Below, one piece after another: positions 57,875-64,000 of a DNA stretch of 64,000 nt. The stretch spans positions 70,106,748 to 70,170,747 of the forward strand of contig CM038038.1 of assembly GCA_021397845.1 (NCBI GenBank), in the 5' to 3' direction. Under the pieces are notes generated by a model, which had not been told where the DNA came from, did no database searches, and worked only from the letters and a program-made list of their open reading frames with translations. Each line of letters begins with the position of its first letter. Position 1 is the first letter of the stretch. Source of the stretch: Areca catechu (taxonomy: Eukaryota > Streptophyta > Magnoliopsida > Arecales > Arecaceae). The position numbers were made by a program, and so were the translations under genes.

Positions 57875-58932
57875 TGATAGGGACCTGAGAGCTATCAGCT
57901 ACCATGTGTTGTCCCAGCAGGTGTCATCCACCCTATTAGGCATCCCAGGATTCTCATATATCCACTCAAGCACAAAAAGCAGCAGATCAAAATTCTGTAT
58001 GGAAATTAGGGACCACCTAGGAGAAGATGGAAGAGAGTATCGGCAAATCAAGCAGCATTTGGGTGCCCACTCTCGTTCCCTCTTTCATGAGATTTTATTT
58101 CCATGTGTTGACCACCCTTTTATGGAATGTTTGTGGTGCCCTCCATCTTTCCTTGTAGCATGAAATCTCTTGCCCTTCTAGCCCTATCTCTTATGGCATG
58201 TAGTTGGCACCTACAAGGAGGCTTATTGGCTCCCCTTTTTATGTTTATCTTTCCATGTATTCCAAGGGCTAGGGCTCCCTATATAAGGACCCCTCTCTTG
58301 TATTGAAATCAATAATAATGATGATGATTTGAGAAGAGTGATTCTTCATTCTGCCTTCGTAAAGGAGTGGGCATGAGGCCTGTCTTGCCTTCGCCTTCAG
58401 GCGTTGAGGGATGTGAGACCCTATGCCTTCGCTTTCGAGCATCGAGGAGCATGAGGCCCTAGTTATCCCCTTCCCCATTGAGTCTTCTCTATGATCTTAG
58501 AGATTTTTCTTCATGACCCCATGTAGTAATTTGGGTGGGATGCCCTAGGCTCCGCATGTAGTGAGATGGGTAGGATGCCCTAGGCTACATATAGTAGGGT
58601 GGGTGAGATGCCCTAGAAGTGAGAGGTCTCTCCATGAATGTAAGTTCCAAGTTCGTAGAGTGTCCATCTTCTTTATCCCTCCATGGAGTTGGAAAGTTAC
58701 CCTCATGGCTCCATTAGTGAGGTGGGTGAGATGCCCTGGAGGTGAGAGGTCTCTCCATGAGTGTGAGTTTCCAAGTCTGTGGCAATCCAAACCCCTACCT
58801 TCCATCCCCATTATTTCCTTCACCACCTCCATCAAAAAATAATAAAAAAAATATAAATTTTTTTATGGTACCCTAATTCCTAGTGACTTCTCAGCTCACC
58901 AACGATCCTAACCCCCCACCCATCCCCCATCA
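57875..58932 (+). repeat. Element M 5' LTR
   Basis: 1058 bp, TGATAGGGACCTGAGAGC to ATCCCCCATCA. Open frames on the minus strand are not conserved by kind and are ignored. Confidence 0.92.
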
Positions 58933-58937
58933 TTTTT

Positions 58938-58950
58938 TGGTATCAAAGCC
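58938..58950 (+). promoter_or_regulatory. Element M primer binding site
   Basis: TGGTATCAAAGCC, one base different from the initiator-Met primer site TGGTATCAGAGCC, five T after the LTR end. Confidence 0.9.
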
Positions 58951-60090
58951 TAGAGGTTTAGGGTATCCATTATTTTCCTTTCGTCCCATCTTATTCATGT
59001 TATTCCTGCTATTCTCTACTTATCCCTGATTTATCCTTGAGTTATTCTCATCATCTCCTTCCTTGATCCATTCGCCACCATCTCCATCGCCGACTAACCA
59101 GCGCCACCACCGAGCCATGGCCGTGCCATCATCCTTGTCGTGAAGCCTCCCATCTTCGATCGACGCCTCCCATAGCTACCTGAACCACCATCAGCCATAG
59201 AGATGAAGTCCTGCATGCCCATCAAAGTAGAGATCGATATGCTTCATCATCTCTTCGTGCCATTTCACCACCCATCAGATCTTCTCCCTGCCCCCTATAG
59301 CCTCTAATCGATGCTCCGGCCTCCACCTTCCTCTCATCTCAATTCTGCCACCTCTGACCTTGATCACCGCCATCTGGAAAGCCCCCTTCCTTGCCGATTG
59401 ATGCTGATGACACCGAACTCCTCCAGATCCAGCTCCATCCTCCTCTCCTTTCATGGATGAAGATGAACATGGATGGAGTGAAACACCCAATCGTCTCCAC
59501 TGCTCGATCCTGAACTCCCAACGGGCCCGATGTCTTCTTCCACGGCACCGTTCGCTTAGCCACCACCTTGTGCCATCAATGCCGATCAGATCCCCCATCT
59601 CCTGCTTGAATCCCCTGCTACCAAGATGCTGGATACTCTGTTCCATCTCTGCCATGACACCAACTCCCTATTTTCGGCCAACTTTCTACCCAGGCCGACA
59701 CCCTGCAACCATCATCATCGTCTCCCAGGTCCACCAAGCTCCTCCCTCTATCGCTAGCTGCTAGAACCCCATCCATGCCGGCCATCTTCTCCCCATGTCG
59801 CCAACTCCACCCAGCACCATCATCAGAGAGCCTGCCGGTGAAACCCCACTCCATGAGCCTCCCTATTTCTGGTTCAGTCTATGAAAAAGAAGAGGGAAAC
59901 CGCATGAACATGAAAGCAGTTGCCCCTCCCTTTGCCAATTCTAGATCTGCACAATCTTCAAAGCTGCATAGATCTTAGAGAAATCCAAAAAAAATCAAGT
60001 ACTCGTAGATTTCAAATAATGTATGGGTTTCAGTTCCACCCAAGTCATCTTCAAACTTGATAGAGTCGAGTTCTCCCTACTCTAAGGGAA
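58951..60090 (+). other. Element M interior, no recognised gene
   Basis: About 1.14 kb, CT-rich. The longest + strand frame with ATG is 59453-59764 (103 codons, with CLLPRHRSLSHHL); a minus-strand frame of 126 codons lies at 59275-59655. Neither shows a Gag, zinc knuckle, protease or RT motif. The first part (CTTATTCATGTTATTCC...) resembles the start of the LTR of L, and the end (ATGAACATGAAAGCAG) resembles another part of that LTR. Confidence 0.6.
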
Positions 60091-61152
60091 TGATGGGGAC
60101 CTGAGAGCTATCAGCTGCCACGTGGAGTCCCAGCAGGCATCATCTACCCCATTAGGCATCCCAAGATTCTCATATATCCACTCAAACACAAAAAACCACA
60201 TATCAACATCCCATATGGAAATTAGGGACCACCTAGGAGAAGATGGAAGGGAGTATCAAGCAAATCAAGCAGCATTTGGGCACCCACTCTCCTTCCCTCT
60301 TTCATAAGATTTTATTTCCTTGTGTTGACCACCCTTTTAAGGAACGTTTGTGGCACCCTCCATCTTTCCTTGTAGCATGAAATCTCTTACCCTTCTGGCT
60401 CCATCTCTTATGGCATGTAGTTGGCACCAACAAGGAAGCTTGTTGGCCCCCCTCTTTATGTTTATCTTTTCATGTATTCCAAGGATTAGGGCTCCCTATA
60501 TAAGGATCCCTCTCTTGTATTGAAATCAATAATAATGATGATGATTCGAGAAGAGTGATTCTTCATTCTGCCTCCGTAAAGGAGTGGGCATGAGGCCCGT
60601 CTTGCCTTCGCCTTCGGGCGTCGAGGGGTGTGAGACCCTATGCCTTCGCTTTCAAGCATCGAGGGGCGTGAGGCCCTGTTATCCCCTTTCCCATCGAGTC
60701 CTCTCTATGGTTTTTGAGATTTTCCTTCACGACCCTAGATAGTAATTTGGGTGGGATGCCTTAGGCTCTGTATGTTGTGAGATGGGTAGGATGCCCTAGG
60801 CTACATGTAGTAAGGTGGGTGAGATGCCCTAGAGGTGAGAGGTCTCTCCATGAATGTAAGTCCCAAGTTCGTAGAGTGTCCATCTTCTTTATCCCTTCAT
60901 GGAGTTGGAAAGTTACCCTCACAGCTCCATTAGTGATGTGGGTGAGATGCCCTGGAGGTGAGAGGTCTCTCCGTGAGAGTGAGTTTCCAAGTCCGTGGTA
61001 GTCCAAACCCCTACCTTCCATCCTCGTTATTTCCTTCACCACCTCCACCAAAATAATAATAATAAAAAAATATAATTTTTTTTTATGGTACCTTAATCCC
61101 TGGTGACTTCTCAACTCACCAAGGATCTATCCCCCCCACCTGTCCCCCATCA
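60091..61152 (+). repeat. Element M 3' LTR
   Basis: 1062 bp, TGATGGGGACCTGAGAGC to GTCCCCCATCA, nearly the same length as the 5' LTR. Confidence 0.92.
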
Positions 61153-62687
61153 AGGAAGTTCATCGACAAGTGGAGGGGGCTGACCAGAAAATTAGGAAAG
61201 TGCCCCCAACCTGTGCTCAAGCTAGTGCCTCCAACTACAACCTGGAGTGGGGACTTTCAAAATGCCTCTCTAGTGAAGCAGAGTAGCCCTCTGAGGAAGG
61301 TTTGGATAGTAAGCATGTAGCTTGAGCTCTCCTACTCATATTAAGTCTATCGATCGACTATTGATATAGTGATGCAGATAGAGTACTAGTGGTTAAGTCT
61401 ATTAACTGACTGCAATGGTGGTAGTTAAGTAATAGCATCAAATATTCATGGAGTCTTTCCTCCGGGGAGAATATGTCCTTCTAAAAAGGAAATCCTATCA
61501 CCCAAGCACCTTCACTTGAGGCTAAGTGCAGTGATTCCTTGGATATTTTCAATAGCATGATGGTGAGCAGTTACAAAACTTGACACCCATCGACTATCCT
61601 TTTATAACAAACTTACCGGGAGGCCCACCACTTATGCACCTAACCAAAATCTGATAAATGTTATCCTCCCGAAGAATGAGCATCACTAGAAGAAGAGTCT
61701 AGGGTGGCAATGGAATTCTGTTGTTATCTTCTTATAAATAGTATCTAGAGGACCTATCCCATTTGAAGAGTGTCTGGTCAAAGCTCTTTGAAAAACACAT
61801 ATTGTTCTAAGTAGCACTTCTTAGCATTGGGACACTCCTGGGAGTTGAGAAAATTGAGGCACTATCCAAGGTGATCAATGTCTATTGGCTCCACATGATT
61901 GAGTAGTGCTCAATCAGTGTCCCAAGAAGATCGATGCCCATTGGTTCCAAGTGATCGAGTAGCACTCGATCAAAGCTCTAAGGTGACCAACACCCATTGC
62001 CTCTAAGTGATTGAGTAGCGCTTGATCAGAGTCCCAAGGTAACTAATGCCCACTGGCTTTAAGTAATTGAGTAGCACTCGGCTAGAGCCCCAAAGCAATC
62101 AATGCACACTAGCTCCAAGTGATTGACTAGTGCACGGTCAGAGTCCCAAGGCAATCAATGCCCATTAGATCCAAGTGATTGATTCATACTCGAGCAGAGT
62201 TTAAGGTGATCGATGCTCAACTAGCCCTGAGTGACCGGCTAAAGGATGGTTTAAACCCCAAAAGTGCCTAGTGCCCATGGCTATCAAGGATCAACATTCA
62301 AGGAGTTTTGGTCCCACAAGATGCTGAGGACAAAAATAAAAATTTTAGTACTTTTTAATTGGAATGCCCGAAGGCTACAAAAGGATGATTACAAAGATCA
62401 AAAAGAAGCAAAACAAAACACTTATCAGAGGATAGCCCCCTTTAACCCTGAAATGTCTGGTGCCTATTATAGATGGTAGCTAATCATCAGGATCACTCTC
62501 CAAGACTCCATTTTGGTGGAATGATCTCCTTTCCCTTTCAAGTCCATTAGCACTGCTTCAATAAACATCTCATCAAGTGGTTGGTCTCTTTCAGTTCTTG
62601 AAGGCTTGACCTCAATAGATGTAGATCCATAAGGGTGATGGGTTATCACAAATTTGAGAAATTGATACCGTTCCTCCCTAAGGGTTT
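61153..62687 (+). other. Element K 3' noncoding part after M, with a 56-bp tandem array
   Basis: 61158-61860 shows no gene or motif. 61869 to ~62262 holds 7 copies of a 56-bp unit (AGGTGATCAATGCCCATTGG, CTCCAAGTGATTGAGTAG, CAGAGTCCCA as markers). 62264-62687 has short frames on both strands without recognisable features. A long repeat-bearing 3' region is usual in Tat elements. Assignment to K is by position. Confidence 0.5.
61869..62262 (+). repeat. 56-bp tandem repeat, 7 copies
   Basis: The first units are exactly 56 bp; each holds GTGATTGAGTAGCACTCG-like text and ends CAGAGTCCCA. It differs in sequence from the 89-bp array in the LTR of K and from the 54-bp array at 57156. Confidence 0.88.
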
Positions 62688-63993
62688 TGATGGGGACATG
62701 TATCGAATGATGCATTTGAAGAATTAGATGGACTAAATGAAAATTAAATAGATAAACATGTAGCTATTCTACGTAAAAGAAATAGAATTATATGAAAGGA
62801 ACATAAGAAAAAGAACTATATTAGAAAAGAATCTCTCAAAGTAATTAAGAAGGGATCTTCGTGGTTAGGAAACCACACAGGTTAGGGCTAGCCTACTTTC
62901 CTATTTCAGATCTGAAAGAATATTATAAATATGGCTATCCGGCTATTAATAATCTGAAATTCAGAAAAGGGACACTCAAGATGAAGTACTAAGAATAGCA
63001 AGGAGTTACTATAGATCTAAAGGCACCTTGTTTATGATTCCTTGGCACGGTAGACCTTCACCTTGAAAACTAGGAGACCCGGGGATCCTGCATAGATACA
63101 TAGTAAAATTAAAAGATTTAGGTGGAAGAATGGAGAAATGGAAGAGGAAAGTAGGAATGGAAGAAATGGCTTAGATTTGGCTTTAAGTAGATCTCCTTTG
63201 GCATCCTTTGCTTGAATCATCTTCAATTGTTGGCGTGGAGAACTCCATTATAGATGACCTCTTTTGGAAGATGGGAAGGTTGAAATTGGAGAGGCTTGAA
63301 GAGGATTCTTCAAGGGTGGCCGAATGGGATTGGAAAAGGGACTAGTAGCTTGTTTGGTTAAGTATCCTAGGTCTCACACCTACTTTCTCTCAAGGGTCTT
63401 TGGCTAGCAAAGGAAGAAAGCTTTCTTAGAAAAAAATTTCATTTCATTCATCATTCCCATTACAAGAGAATTCTAGGAGCTTTTATAAACCTTAAGCTCC
63501 TTTTCAAATTCAAAATGCAATACTTTTCATGGAGAAAATCAAGGGGTGTCCCATGAAGATAGGAGTGGCCCATTCAAATTTAAATCTCCTAATTACAAGG
63601 TGGGCACCCATAAAGAGTGGAGCTTCATTCAAATTTGAAAATTCATGGTTGATGTGTCTTGGTGATATGGCATGATTTATCCTCCAAGTTGGCATGACTT
63701 GTCTTCCAAGGTGGCATGGTGCTTTGATGATGTGGTGCTCCAAGTAGTTGGTGAAGTTGGTTGCACTCATTCTTGCTTAATTGATGCCCAATGCAAGTAG
63801 ATCTTGAACCCGACTCAATACAAAGCCAATTTAACTCTAATTAGACCCAAATTAAAATAAAACAGGACTCAATTATTCAAATAAAATAAATACAGGACTC
63901 ATAGACTTATTACAGGACTTAAATTTCTAGTCTTCTATCCATAAAGAACTTGGCATTAGCTGAAGCCTCTTCCTGAGCCTGGTGCTCGCACCA
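62688..63993 (-). repeat. Probable LTR O, 3' LTR of a minus-strand element leaving the window
   Basis: A block from TGATGGGGACATG to GGTGCTCGCACCA resembles G and J in its ends and in its right part (GGACTCAA...GGACTCATAGACTTATTACAGG against GGACTCAGATGG..TTATTACAGATGGACTC in G). The bases after it read ATTCTCC, that is GGAGAAT on the minus strand, which would suit a PPT. The five bases on either side do not match (GGTTT and ATTCT), which fits an internal side on the right. No gene inside. Confidence 0.45.
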
Positions 63994-64000
63994 ATTCTCC

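Larger units (their letters stand above)
57875..61152 (+). mobile_element. Element M: non-autonomous LTR element with a 1.16-kb interior, relative of L
   Basis: LTRs are 57875-58932 (1058 bp) and 60091-61152 (1062 bp), with AGGAA at 57870-57874 and 61153-61157. In + orientation each LTR has CTATATAAGG (58279, 60495). The primer site TGGTATCAAAGCC lies 5 bases after the first LTR (58938), and CTCTAAGGGAA precedes the second as PPT. The LTR end CAACGATCC..CCCCCATCA matches L's. The interior codes for no Gag or Pol. Confidence 0.92.
8985..62687 (+). mobile_element. Element K: decayed Ty3/Gypsy element, Tat type; host of most insertions
   Basis: Pieces in order on the + strand: LTR with an 89-bp tandem array (~8985-10380), primer site (10381), gag (10418-10905 and 33335-34210), protease (34308-34653 resuming at 50302), RT, RNase H and integrase (to ~53760), and a long noncoding 3' part with 54-bp and 56-bp tandem arrays. 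The sequence is split by I, D, L and M. The LTR end with ACTTGAGTGTCGGAG near 10255, the gag style and the long repeat-bearing 3' region point to the Tat group. The left edge is uncertain by ~70 bp. I found no 3' LTR in the window, so the true right end is unknown. Confidence 0.75.

Noticed and set aside
59275..59764. Frames of 126 (minus) and 103 (plus) codons inside element M
   Set aside because: They overlap on opposite strands and show no Gag, zinc knuckle, protease or RT motif. Kept only as a note in the interior of M.
53761..62687. Search for the 3' LTR of element K
   Set aside because: I looked for the 89-bp units, the ACTTGAGTGTCGGAG text and the GCTTGACA end. None was found to the right of the integrase, so no 3' LTR is called.

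Overview
The window looks like nuclear DNA from a large, repeat-rich plant genome. I found no host gene, rRNA, tRNA gene or CRISPR array. Nearly every base can be assigned to LTR retrotransposons and their decay products. A plant origin is shown by primer sites matching plant initiator-Met tRNA (TGGTATCAGAGC type), two Sirevirus-type Copia elements with an extra env-like ORF, and a Tat-type Gypsy element. A monocot, perhaps a palm, is my guess; I have no sequence match to prove it.

Layout. (A) 1-7034: right part of a + strand Sirevirus, with pol, env-like ORF, serial polypurine tracts and 3' LTR. (N) 7035-~8985: an old Copia relic. (K) ~8985-62687: a very decayed + strand Tat-type Gypsy element that acts as the host of most later insertions. 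Inside K lie: (I) 10911-33329, a minus-strand element with LTRs, PPT and PBS but no pol, itself carrying solo LTRs H, G and J and a near-complete minus-strand Sirevirus B (22722-33314); (D) 34654-50301, a + strand Tork-like Copia element, itself carrying the rearranged Copia element E (36336-44928) and solo LTR F; and two short non-autonomous elements, L (54084-57132, minus) and M (57875-61152, plus). (O) 62688-63993 is probably the LTR of another element leaving the window.

The nest is well fixed because nearly every insertion has a 5-bp target-site duplication: I AGCAT, H GGGTT, G GCTTG, J GCTCA, B TAATG/TGATG, D CTTTA/CTTTC, E AGTGG, F CTTCA, L CCAAT, M AGGAA. Reading frames of the host elements resume across the inserts (K protease across D, D integrase across F). 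Rough hand counts of LTR differences (D about 8%, B about 7%, E about 5%) agree with E being younger than D.

Most worth a second look: element E contains a ~1.08-kb inverted duplication of its reverse transcriptase region, with its 5' LTR tip and primer site turned around; arrays of a 10-bp near-palindrome (GAGTCGGCTC or GTGTCGACTC) precede TATA-like boxes in the LTRs of three Copia elements and recur before the env-like ORF of both Sireviruses, suggesting an internal promoter; and elements I, L and M are coding-free families that must be mobilised in trans. All proteins here are broken to some degree. None should be read as a functional host gene.
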